Below, in pieces: positions 37,062 to 45,666 of a stretch of DNA of 64,000 nt. Each line of letters starts with the position of its first letter. Within the stretch, counting starts at the first letter, position 1. The position numbers were made by a program, and so were the translations under genes. The DNA is from Streptobacillus ratti. GTDB taxonomy: Bacteria > Fusobacteriota > Fusobacteriia > Fusobacteriales > Leptotrichiaceae. Below the pieces are notes generated by a model. It ran no database searches and was not told the origin of the DNA. It saw nothing but the letters and a program-made list of their open reading frames with translations. The stretch spans positions 51,599 through 115,598 of the forward strand of contig NZ_LKKW01000001.1 in assembly GCF_001891165.1 (NCBI RefSeq), given 5' to 3'.

Positions 37062-38446
37062 AATTAGAAAATTTATCTTTGTTATATGGAGAAGAAAATA
37101 AAGTATTAAATGATATTTCAATTAATATAGCTAGCGGAGAATGTGTTTTATTAACTGGAGAAAGTGGTAGTGGGAAATCATCTATTATTAATTCTATTAA
37201 TGGATTGGCTTTTGAATATGAAAATGCTCATATTAATGGAAGTATAAAAATAAATGGACAGGAAATAAAAAATATAGAGCTTTATAAAATCTCATTATTG
37301 ATATCTAGTGTTTTTCAAAATCCTAAAACACATTTTTTCAATATTAATACAACATTAGAATTATTATTTTATCTTGAAAATATAGGTCTTGATAGGGAAG
37401 AAATGGAAATCCGTATGAAAAATATGTTAGAAATTTTCCCTATAGAACATTTATTAGGACGAAATATTTTTGAATTATCTGGTGGAGAAAAACAAGTTTT
37501 ATGTATTGCATCTTGCTATATTTCAGGATGTAAAATAATAGTTCTTGACGAACCATCATCTAATTTAGATTATAAATATATTAATGTATTAAAAGAAATG
37601 TTAAAAATTTTGAAAAATAAAGGGATAACTCTTATTATTGCAGAGCATAGAATTTATTATTTAATGGATATAGTAGACAGTGTAATTTTTATTAAAGATG
37701 GAAGAGTAGAAAAAGTTTTTACTAAAAATGAATTTTTATCATTATCAAATGAACAATTGATAAAATGGGGAATTAGAGCAATTAATAAACCTATTTTGAA
37801 AAAAGTTGAAAAATATGGTAATAATGATTTAGTAATTAAAAAGCTTATGGTTAATTTTAAAGATAAAAGTGTATTAAAAATTGAAGATATTTCTTTTAGT
37901 TTAGGAAATATTTATGGAATTATAGGTAAGAATGGAAGTGGAAAATCTACATTTTTACGTGTTATAACAGGTCTTGAAGATAAAGAAAAAAGCGATATAT
38001 TATTTCAAAACATTCCTTTAAGTAAAAAAGATAGATTGAAAGATTCAGCACTTGTTATGCAGGATGTTAATCATCAACTTTTTACAGATTCTGTTGAAGA
38101 AGAGATGAGGTTAGGTGTTAAAAATTTAAGTCAGGATAAAATTAATCAAGTATTGTCAGAACTTGGAATTATAGAATTAAAAGATAGACATCCTATGAGC
38201 CTATCAGGAGGTCAAAAGCAAAGAGTAGCAATAGCTTCTGTTTTATGTAAAAATTCTAAATTTATATTTTTTGATGAACCTACAAGTGGAATGGATTACA
38301 AAAATATGTTAAAAATTTCAAAATTAATAAAAAAAATGAAAACAGAAAATAATATAATATTTATTGTTTCACATGATATAGAATTTTTAAATGAAACAAC
38401 AGATCAAATTATCTGCATAGAAGATTTTAAAATTTATAATGAGTAA
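37055..38446 (+). CDS. ECF transporter ATPase with two fused ABC domains
   Basis: The 463 residues hold two ABC modules in tandem, replacing separate EcfA and EcfA-prime. Module 1 has Walker A GESGSGKSS and signature ELSGGEKQVLCIAS, followed by VLDEPSSNLD. Module 2 (from about 255) has GKNGSGKST, LSGGQKQRVAIASV and FDEPTSGMD. It energises the S-T pair upstream. A terminator separates it from the convergent glmS. Confidence 0.92.
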   Translation: MVKLENLSLLYGEENKVLNDISINIASGECVLLTGESGSGKSSIINSINGLAFEYENAHINGSIKINGQEIKNIELYKISLLISSVFQNPKTHFFNINTTLELLFYLENIGLDREEMEIRMKNMLEIFPIEHLLGRNIFELSGGEKQVLCIASCYISGCKIIVLDEPSSNLDYKYINVLKEMLKILKNKGITLIIAEHRIYYLMDIVDSVIFIKDGRVEKVFTKNEFLSLSNEQLIKWGIRAINKPILKKVEKYGNNDLVIKKLMVNFKDKSVLKIEDISFSLGNIYGIIGKNGSGKSTFLRVITGLEDKEKSDILFQNIPLSKKDRLKDSALVMQDVNHQLFTDSVEEEMRLGVKNLSQDKINQVLSELGIIELKDRHPMSLSGGQKQRVAIASVLCKNSKFIFFDEPTSGMDYKNMLKISKLIKKMKTENNIIFIVSHDIEFLNETTDQIICIEDFKIYNE

Positions 38447-38454
38447 ATAAAAAT

Positions 38455-38473
38455 GGAGAGATATTATCTCTCC
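38455..38473. terminator. Convergent terminator between ECF ATPase gene and glmS
   Basis: GGAGAGAT-ATT-ATCTCTCC is a perfect 8-bp stem with a 3-base loop, flanked by A-rich and T-rich sequence on the respective sides. Confidence 0.75.
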
Positions 38474-38477
38474 GTTT

Positions 38478-39471
38478 CTATTCTACAGTAACTGATTTTG
38501 CAAGATTTCTAGGTTTATCTACATCATATCCATTTTCAAAAGAAGTGTAATATGCCAAATATTGTAAACTTATAGCTGCAAGAAATGGTGTTAATAATGT
38601 TCCTGTTGAATTTATTTGTATAACATCATCTACTACATCTGATATTAAGCTATTTTTATTACAAACACCTATTACATAAGCACCTCTAGCTTTAACCTCT
38701 TTAATATTAGAAATAACTTTTTCGTCCATATCTAAATTTGTTGAAATTGCAACAACTAAAACTCCGTTTTCAATAAGAGCAATACTTCCGTGTTTTAGTT
38801 CTCCAGAAGGAATAGCTTCTGTATGAATATAGTTAATTTCTTTCATTTTTAAACTACCTTCTCTAGCAACTTTCTCATCTATTCCTCTTCCTATGTAAAA
38901 TCCATTTTTCATGTCTTTTATTTTTATAGAAATATTATGAATCTTATGTTTGTCTTTAATTAATGTTAATATATTTTCTTTAAGTAATAAAATATCAGAA
39001 ATATATTGTAAATATTTATTTTCTTCTAATTTATTTATTGCTTTCCCTATAAATAACGATAGTAGATATAGTATTAATACTTGTGAACTATATGCTTTTG
39101 TAGATGCAACTGATATTTCAGGTCCTGCAAGAGTGTATATAACATTTTCTGATTCTCTTGTTATTGTTGAACCTAAAACATTTGATATTGCTAATATTTT
39201 AGCACCTTTTTCTTTAGCATATTTCATAGACATTAAAGTATCTATTGTTTCCCCTGACTGACTTATAAATATAGCTAATGTTTTATCTGTTATTTTAGGA
39301 TTATTATATCTAAACTCAGAAGCTATATCAGTAAATACATCTATATCTAATATTTCTTTCATAAAATATTGTCCTTGTAATCCTGCATAGTATGCAGTTC
39401 CACAACCAATTATATATATTTTATCTATATTGTTAAAGTTTATAGTTTGCAACTTTTCAGTAAAGTTTATA
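38478..39471 (-). CDS. glmS: GlmS C-terminal half: isomerase (SIS) domains, out of frame
   Basis: It continues glucosamine-6-phosphate synthase after a frameshift. The frame is open from the A6 run, and a TTG at 39452 is the first possible start, but it has no ribosome binding site. It contains two SIS domains (IIGCGTAYYAGLQGQYFM, FISQSGETIDTL, SVASTKAYSSQ, EIPSGELKHGSIAL-type block) and the C-terminal DKPRNLAKSVTVE, all intact. Adding one base in the A run joins it perfectly to the N-terminal half (…KEKNINFTEKLQTINFN…), so there is a single lesion and no further decay. Confidence 0.9.
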
Positions 39472-40300
39472 TTTTTTCTTTATCTACATAAACATTTAAG
39501 ATTTTATCTATTATTTCAGGCTGTTCTTCAATTTCTTTTATCATAAAATGGTCATAACCACCTTTTGTAGCTTGTTCAAATGACCAATCTATTTTTTTAA
39601 TTTCTCTTTCAATAATATTTTCATCTTTATCATATATAGTTACATTATCTTTAGATAGTATCACTATATCTTGATCTTCAAGATAAATAACCTTATTTGT
39701 ATATTTTAAAATAGCAGAAACATCAGATGCTACAAAATTTTGATTTTCACCTATACCAACTATTAATGGACTATGATTTCTACAACATATCATTTTATCT
39801 GGAAAATCTTTATGAATTAATGCAAAAGCATATGTTCCTCTTATTTTACTTAATACTTTTTTTAGAGTAGAGTATAAATCACCATCAAATAATTTTGAAA
39901 ATAATTGAACTACCACCTCTGAGTCTGTATCTGAACTAAATTTTACACCATCTTTTATTAGTTCTTTTTTTAATTCATCATAATTTTCTATAATACCATT
40001 ATGAATAAGTGCTGCATCTCTTTTTTCACTGTAGTGAGGATGAGCATTATTATCAGTTGGAATACCATGCGTTGCCCATCTAGTATGTCCAATACCTAAG
40101 GAAGAGAGTACATTTAAGTTTTTCATATGATTTTTTAAATTATCAAGCTTTCCTTCTTTTTTTTCTATTTGAATCCCATTTTCAGTTATGAAAGCAATTC
40201 CCGTTGAATCATAACCTCTGTATTCAACTTTTTCAAGTCCTTCTAGCAGTATATCTACTGCATTTGATTTACTTCCAGAATATCCAATTATTCCACACAT
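39467..40300 (-). CDS. glmS: GlmS N-terminal half: glutaminase domain, frameshifted
   Basis: This is the glutamine amidotransferase half of glucosamine-6-phosphate synthase, which makes GlcN-6-P for peptidoglycan and lipid A. It has the N-terminal nucleophile Cys2 (MCGIIGYSG), the RGYDSTGIAF and HTRWATHG motifs and the linker HFMIKEIEEQPEIIDKIL. It stops with TAA just after the A6 run at 39472-39477, where a complete gene would need seven As. The start has AGGAGG and lies behind a glmS ribozyme. The break may be a recent mutation, a homopolymer sequencing error, or be bridged by slippage. Confidence 0.92.
   Translation of the reverse strand: MCGIIGYSGSKSNAVDILLEGLEKVEYRGYDSTGIAFITENGIQIEKKEGKLDNLKNHMKNLNVLSSLGIGHTRWATHGIPTDNNAHPHYSEKRDAALIHNGIIENYDELKKELIKDGVKFSSDTDSEVVVQLFSKLFDGDLYSTLKKVLSKIRGTYAFALIHKDFPDKMICCRNHSPLIVGIGENQNFVASDVSAILKYTNKVIYLEDQDIVILSKDNVTIYDKDENIIEREIKKIDWSFEQATKGGYDHFMIKEIEEQPEIIDKILNVYVDKEKI
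39472..39477 (-). other. Frameshift site in glmS (run of six A on the coding strand)
   Basis: The coding strand reads GAAAAAAT. The codons GAT AAA GAA AAA ATA TAA end the first half. One extra A gives GAA AAA AAT ATA AAC and restores the full-length frame into the SIS domains. Confidence 0.85.
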
Positions 40301-40324
40301 AAAAACCTCCTATGAATTATAAAA

Positions 40325-40465
40325 TTGGAGATTGTTACTATTACTTATTTGTTCCACAAATCACTTTGTGTTTTTGTTAGTAATGGTTGTAACCACCTTT
40401 GGAATATCCGCCGAAATTTCGATAATTCCAATCCTCGTCAACTTAAAAAAGTTCTGGCGCTTTTT
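40325..40465 (-). ncRNA. glmS ribozyme (GlcN-6-P riboswitch)
   Basis: On the minus strand the conserved core is clear: the post-cleavage 5' end GCGCCAGAAC (from 40460), then GTTGACGAGGATTGGAATTA, the double-pseudoknot block TCGAAATTTCGGCGGAT and the P3/P4 hairpins (ACACAAAGTGATTTGTG-type stem). Cleavage would occur just before 40460 when glucosamine-6-phosphate binds, which lowers glmS mRNA. It sits between a consensus promoter and the glmS ribosome binding site. Exact ends are approximate. Confidence 0.95.
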
Positions 40466-40488
40466 AAATATTAATCTCCTTGGATATG

Positions 40489-40517
40489 ATTATATTATAA
40501 TTTAATTTATTTATCAA
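40489..40517 (-). promoter_or_regulatory. Promoter of glmS
   Basis: Minus strand TTGATA, 17 bases, TATAAT. Transcription would begin about 20 bases before the ribozyme cleavage site. Confidence 0.75.
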
Positions 40518-40567
40518 GTGTTAAATCAAGTTAAATAATTAGCTATATACATAATATAAAACATGTA

Positions 40568-40584
40568 GTAAATACAGTATTTAC
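40568..40584. promoter_or_regulatory. Perfect 17-bp palindrome between nadV end and glmS promoter
   Basis: GTAAATAC-A-GTATTTAC is a perfect inverted repeat with a 1-base centre, too tight for an RNA hairpin and without a T run. It looks like a protein-binding site about 50 bp upstream of the glmS -35 box. The binding protein is unknown. Confidence 0.4.
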
Positions 40585-40599
40585 GTGTAATTAAAAGTA

Positions 40600-40639
40600 A
40601 AAGGTATGTTTCCTAAATTAACTAGGAAACACACCTTTT
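40600..40639 (-). terminator. Terminator of the clcA-nadV unit
   Basis: A long stem (AAAAGGT…GTTTCCT with AGGAAAC…ACCTTTT, 2-base bulges opposite each other) directly follows the nadV stop and has a T-rich tail on the minus strand. Confidence 0.8.
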
Positions 40640-42065
40640 ATAATCTTGAATTTAATTTTTCTTGTGTGTAGAATAGATAAGTATTATTTCTAATCTCATC
40701 TAATGTATATTCTTTTATTATCTCTCCATTTTCATATACAATATTTAAAATAGAGTTTTGATGATAATTATTTTCATCTAAATATGAAATTTTTATAGTT
40801 TGTAATTCTCCGTTTTCTTTTTTTATTAAATCTAATCTACCTTTTTTACTTACTTTTCCTTTATCAGTAATAGGATCTTTATAAACATCAACTAATTTAT
40901 TATTTATTTTTACACAACTACATTTCATTGCAAATTTGTGAGTATCTCTATTTATACTTGATTGTTTGTTCCCTTGAAGAAGAGAACCACCACAACCAAA
41001 AGATATATTTTCAGCAGAATATCCATTTTCTTTTATTGCCTTTAAGATATCCCAAACATTATCTTCATATATTCCGTCACCTTGTATTATTCTAATATTA
41101 TTTAGTACTTTATAACCTTTTGAATTAATTGTAACACCAAAATTTTCTTCAACAATTTTTAAAGTGAATAAAATATTTGTAATAGGGTCACCACTATCAG
41201 GTCTTATTACTATTGTTCCATTTCTTTTTAATATTTCATCTTTTAATTCTTTAGAAAAAATATTTTCTATAGCATTGTAGTAATTATAGCTATCACTTAC
41301 AATAGAAACTAGTCCTGTAGGAAATTTATCTAACATATTTTTATATGCTTCTTTTTCATTATTTCTTGTCCAAGATGTCATAGTACTATGTTCAGAAGCT
41401 GGAATAGAGTAGCCTGGCATATTACAATCATAGTATTTTCTAGCGAAAATAATTGATTTAAGCGTATCTGTGCCTTTGAAATTAGTAAGATGAGCTAATC
41501 CTCCAAGACCAGCACTTTCTTCGCTTGAAACACCTCTATATCCAAAATCATGTAATTTAAAATCAATTTCTTCATCATGTTTATCAGATGTTAATTCTAA
41601 ATAGTATGATATTATCTGTCTAATCTTATATGAATAAGTTGCTACAGTAATTGGATACCAAATTTTAAGAAGTAATGTTTCAAACCAACTTACTATCCAA
41701 GGAACTTTACTATCAGTAGATTCAACCGTAACTAAAACATTGTGGTTTTTAATTATTGCTCCCTCAGGTACAGCTCTAATTCTTAGTGGTAATTTACCGT
41801 CTAATTCTTTTACAATATATTCCCAACCCTCTCTATTGAAAGGTAAACCATGAAGAGTAATAATTTCATTAGCTTCTTCTACCATTTCCATTGTAATTCT
41901 TTGGCTTAAATATTTTTTTAAGTAGTATTGAAGTCCAAAAAATTTTGTATATCCATATAATCCACCACGACTTTCAATATAATCGTGTATATAAGTTGTG
42001 TTTTCTGGGTATTGCAAAAAATGTGATGACTTGTATGAATCAGTCATTAATATAATATTTTCCAT
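40638..42065 (-). CDS. nadV: Nicotinamide phosphoribosyltransferase (NAMPT/NadV)
   Basis: It converts nicotinamide and PRPP to NMN, a short NAD salvage route. The 475 residues match NAMPT from the N-terminus (ILMTDSYKSSHFLQYP) through FKLHDFGYRGVSSEESAGLGGLAHL, SVPASEHST-type and RPDSGDP motifs. That family is distinct from the shorter PncB. The gene follows clcA by 12 bases on the minus strand, so the two are co-transcribed. No nadR/NMN adenylyltransferase is visible nearby. NadV is patchily distributed in bacteria, so horizontal origin is possible. Confidence 0.95.
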   Translation of the reverse strand: MENIILMTDSYKSSHFLQYPENTTYIHDYIESRGGLYGYTKFFGLQYYLKKYLSQRITMEMVEEANEIITLHGLPFNREGWEYIVKELDGKLPLRIRAVPEGAIIKNHNVLVTVESTDSKVPWIVSWFETLLLKIWYPITVATYSYKIRQIISYYLELTSDKHDEEIDFKLHDFGYRGVSSEESAGLGGLAHLTNFKGTDTLKSIIFARKYYDCNMPGYSIPASEHSTMTSWTRNNEKEAYKNMLDKFPTGLVSIVSDSYNYYNAIENIFSKELKDEILKRNGTIVIRPDSGDPITNILFTLKIVEENFGVTINSKGYKVLNNIRIIQGDGIYEDNVWDILKAIKENGYSAENISFGCGGSLLQGNKQSSINRDTHKFAMKCSCVKINNKLVDVYKDPITDKGKVSKKGRLDLIKKENGELQTIKISYLDENNYHQNSILNIVYENGEIIKEYTLDEIRNNTYLFYTQEKLNSRL

Positions 42066-42077
42066 TGTTTTCTCCTT

Positions 42078-43694
42078 TTAAATATTGTAAATATCAATAT
42101 TTTCAGTAGATAACTCAGATAGTTTATTCATATATTTTTTTGAAGTATTTTCATCTGTTAATAGAATAAGTATATCTGAATCTTTTAGTATAGTATCTCC
42201 TTTTGGAATAAATTGAGGACTACCGGATCTCTCAATTCCAATAATTAATAAATTTGGAGGCCACTTAATATCTTTAATCATTTTATTTGATAATTTAGAA
42301 TCTGAAATAACTGGTATTTTTATTGTAACTATTTTCTCATTTTTTTCAATAGATTGAGATTTTTTATCATCTCCTTTAAACATATGTTCAAATAGTTCTT
42401 CATAAACTGAATTATGTTTAAGTAATTCAGAAAAAGCATATGTAAGAGTAGAAGTAATAACTAATGAAAACAGATTAGAAAAGTTTCCTGTCATTTCAAG
42501 TATTAATATTATTCCTGTTATAGGAGTTCTTACAACCGCTGTAAAGTATGAAGTCATAGCAATTAATACAAATAATGTTATATATTCTTCTGAAAAATTA
42601 AATGTGTGGACTAAAAATAATCCGTAAATTTTACCAACTAATGCTCCAATTACTAATAAGGGTAAAAATATCCCACCAGGAGCTCCAGTAGAGTATGAAA
42701 TCATAGTAAATAAGAACTTACCTACTAAAATAAGACCAAGAAGTCTAATTGTTGAATTGTAATCTAATAAATGTTCTATTAAATGATGTCCACCACCCGT
42801 AATATCAGGTAAAAAATATATCATTAATAGAGAAAATATAGCGATAATTGATATCTTAGTATATTTACTTAATTTAATATTTGAATATATATCTTTAAAT
42901 TTAATAATAGAATAGTTAAATGTAGATGCAAGTAAAACCATTATAAAGCATAAAATAGAAATTAGAATTAAATGTAATAATATTTCCTTTAATTCAAAAT
43001 TTACAGGTGATATAAAACTAAAAGACTCAAACGCAAGTTGAGGACCTAATAAAAATTTTGAAATTAAATTTGCAAATAATGATGCAATTAAAACACATAT
43101 TAATAATATTGGTGAAAAAAATTTATGTAATTCCTCTATTGCAAAAATAGAACCTGCAAGTGGAGCATTAAAAGCTGCAGCTAAACCTGCACTTGCACCA
43201 CATGTAATTAAATATTTTTCTTCAACCTCAGTTCTTTTACTTATTTCATTTACACCTTGCCCTACTAAAGATCCTAGATGTATTGATGGACCTTCTCTTC
43301 CAAGTGAAAAACCTATGAATATAGTTAATAGACCAGAAAAAAACTTTGTAATTAATTCTGGCAACCAATTAAATTTTACTTTTTTTTGTATTAATCCCAT
43401 AACTTGAGGAATACCACTTCCAGAAATAAGTGGATATTTACTTAAGGTATATTGAATAATTATTGCTGTTAATATAAATACAATAATTATTAAAGGTAAT
43501 AAAGGATTAATATTTTTTTCTATTAAATCATTTCTAAATATTGTAATTTTACTAAGTAAAAGAGTATATAAAGATACTATGATACCAGTAATTAAACCAG
43601 TTATTATTGAATAAAATATTAGTTTTAATCGTATTTTTCTGGAATGAAAATTAACAAATGATTTGATTGTTTCAAATATTCCTTCTTTTTTCAT
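42078..43694 (-). CDS. clcA: ClC-type chloride channel/H+-Cl- exchanger with C-terminal RCK_C (TrkA-C) domain
   Basis: This 538-residue membrane protein has the ClC selectivity motifs GSGIPQV, GREGPSIHLGSLVGQGV (with the gating Glu) and GAPGGIFLPLLVIGALVG. After about residue 455 there is a soluble TrkA-C-like domain (VTIKIPVISDSKLSNKMIKDI), a fusion seen in many Firmicute and Fusobacterial ClC proteins. The likely role is acid or anion stress. It starts only 21 bases downstream of the tmRNA 3' end, without its own obvious promoter. Confidence 0.93.
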   Translation of the reverse strand: MKKEGIFETIKSFVNFHSRKIRLKLIFYSIITGLITGIIVSLYTLLLSKITIFRNDLIEKNINPLLPLIIIVFILTAIIIQYTLSKYPLISGSGIPQVMGLIQKKVKFNWLPELITKFFSGLLTIFIGFSLGREGPSIHLGSLVGQGVNEISKRTEVEEKYLITCGASAGLAAAFNAPLAGSIFAIEELHKFFSPILLICVLIASLFANLISKFLLGPQLAFESFSFISPVNFELKEILLHLILISILCFIMVLLASTFNYSIIKFKDIYSNIKLSKYTKISIIAIFSLLMIYFLPDITGGGHHLIEHLLDYNSTIRLLGLILVGKFLFTMISYSTGAPGGIFLPLLVIGALVGKIYGLFLVHTFNFSEEYITLFVLIAMTSYFTAVVRTPITGIILILEMTGNFSNLFSLVITSTLTYAFSELLKHNSVYEELFEHMFKGDDKKSQSIEKNEKIVTIKIPVISDSKLSNKMIKDIKWPPNLLIIGIERSGSPQFIPKGDTILKDSDILILLTDENTSKKYMNKLSELSTENIDIYNI

Positions 43695-43715
43695 AAAATA
43701 CCTTTCTGATAAAAA

Positions 43716-44055
43716 TGGTGGAAGTGACGAGAATCGAACTCGTGTCCAAAATAAAAGCTAAGCATAAAATTCTACAAGTTTATTTCATTTAAGTTTTTAA
43801 CAAATAAATATTAAATGAACAAAATTTTATTTGCGAGATTATATAATTTCCTAATTAAACATAATCATATTAATTAGTAAGCCATTAAAAATGACGTTAC
43901 TAGTTGTATAATGGCACTACAAATAATAACGTTAGCTGAACTAAGCAGCTAAAGCAAAATTGTTTTTTCCAATTATTTTTAATGGTGTTTTAAGAGTAGA
44001 CCATCTCTACTTGCTAATTACGCCCTTTTTATCCTGTCAAAACCAAAACACTCCC
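43716..44055 (-). ncRNA. ssrA: Transfer-messenger RNA (tmRNA)
   Basis: The 5' end GGGAGTG pairs with CACTTCC before an encoded CCA. The T arm reads GAGTTCGATTCTC. The tag reading frame at 43970-43941 encodes GKNNFALAA followed by TAG, with the standard ALAA degradation end. Pseudoknot-forming repeats lie downstream. It rescues stalled ribosomes. Its length (340 nt) is normal for a one-piece tmRNA. Confidence 0.96.
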
Positions 44056-44066
44056 ACATTAATGTA

Positions 44067-44096
44067 ATTATATCACATTTTTTTATTTTTTTTCAA
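44067..44096 (-). promoter_or_regulatory. Promoter of ssrA
   Basis: Minus strand TTGAAA, 18 bases, TATAAT, about 12 bases before the tmRNA 5' end. The -35 box begins 4 bases past the stop of the upstream gene. Confidence 0.7.
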
Positions 44097-44099
44097 TTA

Positions 44100-44954
44100 T
44101 TAATTAAATTTGAATTGAATAAGATCTATGGTATTAAATATTTTTACTGTTTCTGTGTTAGAAAGTCCTAAAATAAGTATTGAAGAATTTATATCTTCTA
44201 TAAATTTAGTTTTATCAATAGTTGTAAAGATAGAAGAGTATTTTTTTATATATCTCTTTTTATCTAGTATAATTGATAAGATATAAGCATCTAGTTGATA
44301 GTTATATTTCTTTGTTTTTTCAGATAAATCCTCAATTATTTCAAAAGCCTTAGAATAATTTTTAGTAAGCATATTTAAAATAAATTCATTTTTTAATATT
44401 AATTCGTTTTTTATATCAAAAAACTTATCAACCTCTTTATGTAAAAGCTTCATCATACTTATGTTATTTAAATGATAATTAGAAAAAATTCTGTTATATA
44501 ACGCATTTAAATATATTGAATTATTTTTTTCAACCTTTATTTTACTAGCATAAAAATCAGCAAGTTCAAATATTTTATTTTTAAAAAATATATTTGAAAC
44601 TTCAATAAAGAATAAGTCTTCTTTATTTTGAGATTTAATAATTTCAAATATTTTATTTAAATCTTCCTGATGCTTAGGTTTATAAGTATCTAAAGCAAAG
44701 AAAAGTTGAATTATATATGAAAAATTATTATTAACAATATCATTATATGTCAGAAATTTTAATAATTTAATTTTTTTATCATGCAAATCATTTTTATCAT
44801 ATAAATTAAGTAATTCTGTTATGATAAATCTTTTAATGTCATCTTGTTCAATTTCTATACTTTTGTCTATCAAATCTAGGGAAATTTCTTCTATAGTTTG
44901 ATCATAAATAATTAATTCTAAAGTTTTAATAAATTCTTTTAGTTCTTTTTTCAT
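44100..44954 (-). CDS. Hypothetical helical protein, 284 aa
   Basis: I do not recognise the family. The sequence is almost entirely predicted helix with repeating Leu/Ile and Tyr/Asn patterns of about 35 residues (for example IFELADFYASKIKVEKNNSIYLNALYNRIFSNYHLNN), which suggests a TPR-like solenoid. There is no signal peptide or membrane segment. It has its own consensus promoter and GAGGTG ribosome binding site and is followed by ssrA without a hairpin. Confidence 0.75.
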   Translation of the reverse strand: MKKELKEFIKTLELIIYDQTIEEISLDLIDKSIEIEQDDIKRFIITELLNLYDKNDLHDKKIKLLKFLTYNDIVNNNFSYIIQLFFALDTYKPKHQEDLNKIFEIIKSQNKEDLFFIEVSNIFFKNKIFELADFYASKIKVEKNNSIYLNALYNRIFSNYHLNNISMMKLLHKEVDKFFDIKNELILKNEFILNMLTKNYSKAFEIIEDLSEKTKKYNYQLDAYILSIILDKKRYIKKYSSIFTTIDKTKFIEDINSSILILGLSNTETVKIFNTIDLIQFKFN

Positions 44955-44971
44955 ATATACACCTCAGTAAA

Positions 44972-45000
44972 AGTATACATAGAAGAGGTAATATTGTCAA
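44972..45000 (-). promoter_or_regulatory. Promoter of the helical hypothetical gene
   Basis: Minus strand TTGACA, 17 bases, TATACT, close to perfect consensus. Confidence 0.75.
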
Positions 45001-45063
45001 TACATGGAAAAAAAAGAAATATTATGTTAAAATACTTGTAAGACTATAATATAAAGGAGAAAC

Positions 45064-45528
45064 ATGTTAGTAAAATATTTTTATATTTTAATTATTTCTG
45101 CAATTCCCTTTATTGAATTAAGGGGAGCTATTCCAGTATCTCAAATATTGGGATTGCCTTTATTATCATCTATAGTTGTATCTATAATAGGAAATATTTT
45201 GCCAATTCCTTTTGTATATTTTTTTGCTCAAAAAGTACTTGAATTAGGAAAAGAGAATAAATATATTGGTAAATTATTTAAGACTATTTTAGATAAAGGG
45301 CATAAAGCTGGAGAAAAAATAACCTCTAAAAGTAAAAATGGATTTTTTTTAGCATTACTTTTATTTGTTGCAATTCCTTTACCAGGAACAGGAGCATATA
45401 GTGGTATGTTGGCAGCTTCATTACTTGATATAGATTTTAAAAAAAGTTTTTTTTCAATTTTTTTAGGGATAATTATTGCAGGTTTTATCGTAACAATAAT
45501 AACATATTTTTTTAGTGCTACGATATAG
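45064..45528 (+). CDS. Small multidrug-export-like membrane protein (COG2426)
   Basis: This 154-residue protein has about four hydrophobic segments. It opens FYILIISAIPFIELRGAIPVSQILG and has the inner motif AIPLPGTGAYSGMLAASLL, both characteristic of the family annotated as small multi-drug export. The function is poorly established, and a DedA-like role is also conceivable. A single gene with a terminator behind it. Confidence 0.85.
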   Translation: MLVKYFYILIISAIPFIELRGAIPVSQILGLPLLSSIVVSIIGNILPIPFVYFFAQKVLELGKENKYIGKLFKTILDKGHKAGEKITSKSKNGFFLALLLFVAIPLPGTGAYSGMLAASLLDIDFKKSFFSIFLGIIIAGFIVTIITYFFSATI

Positions 45529-45529
45529 T

Positions 45530-45570
45530 AAATACTCTATTAAATCATAGATTTAGTGGAGTATTTTTTA
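45530..45570 (+). terminator. Terminator after the small export gene
   Basis: AAATACTC and GAGTATTT bracket an inner stem TAAATC / GATTTA, followed by a T run. Confidence 0.8.
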
Positions 45571-45614
45571 TTAAAATAAAAAAAATAAAAAATGAATAAA
45601 TATTAATTTAAAAC

Positions 45615-45643
45615 TTGACATATTTATAAAATGAGGGTATATT
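45615..45643 (+). promoter_or_regulatory. Promoter of the spike/effector operon
   Basis: TTGACA, 17 bases and TATATT lie about 25 bases before the first start codon. I saw no second promoter before 53.6 kb, so the whole cluster may be one transcript. Confidence 0.75.
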
Positions 45644-45666
45644 ACTCTTAAAGAAATGAGGTGAAA

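Noticed and set aside
43716..43760. tRNA-like 3' end with T arm and CCA
   Set aside because: It belongs to tmRNA. There is no anticodon arm, and the matching acceptor strand lies 300 bases away next to the tag frame.
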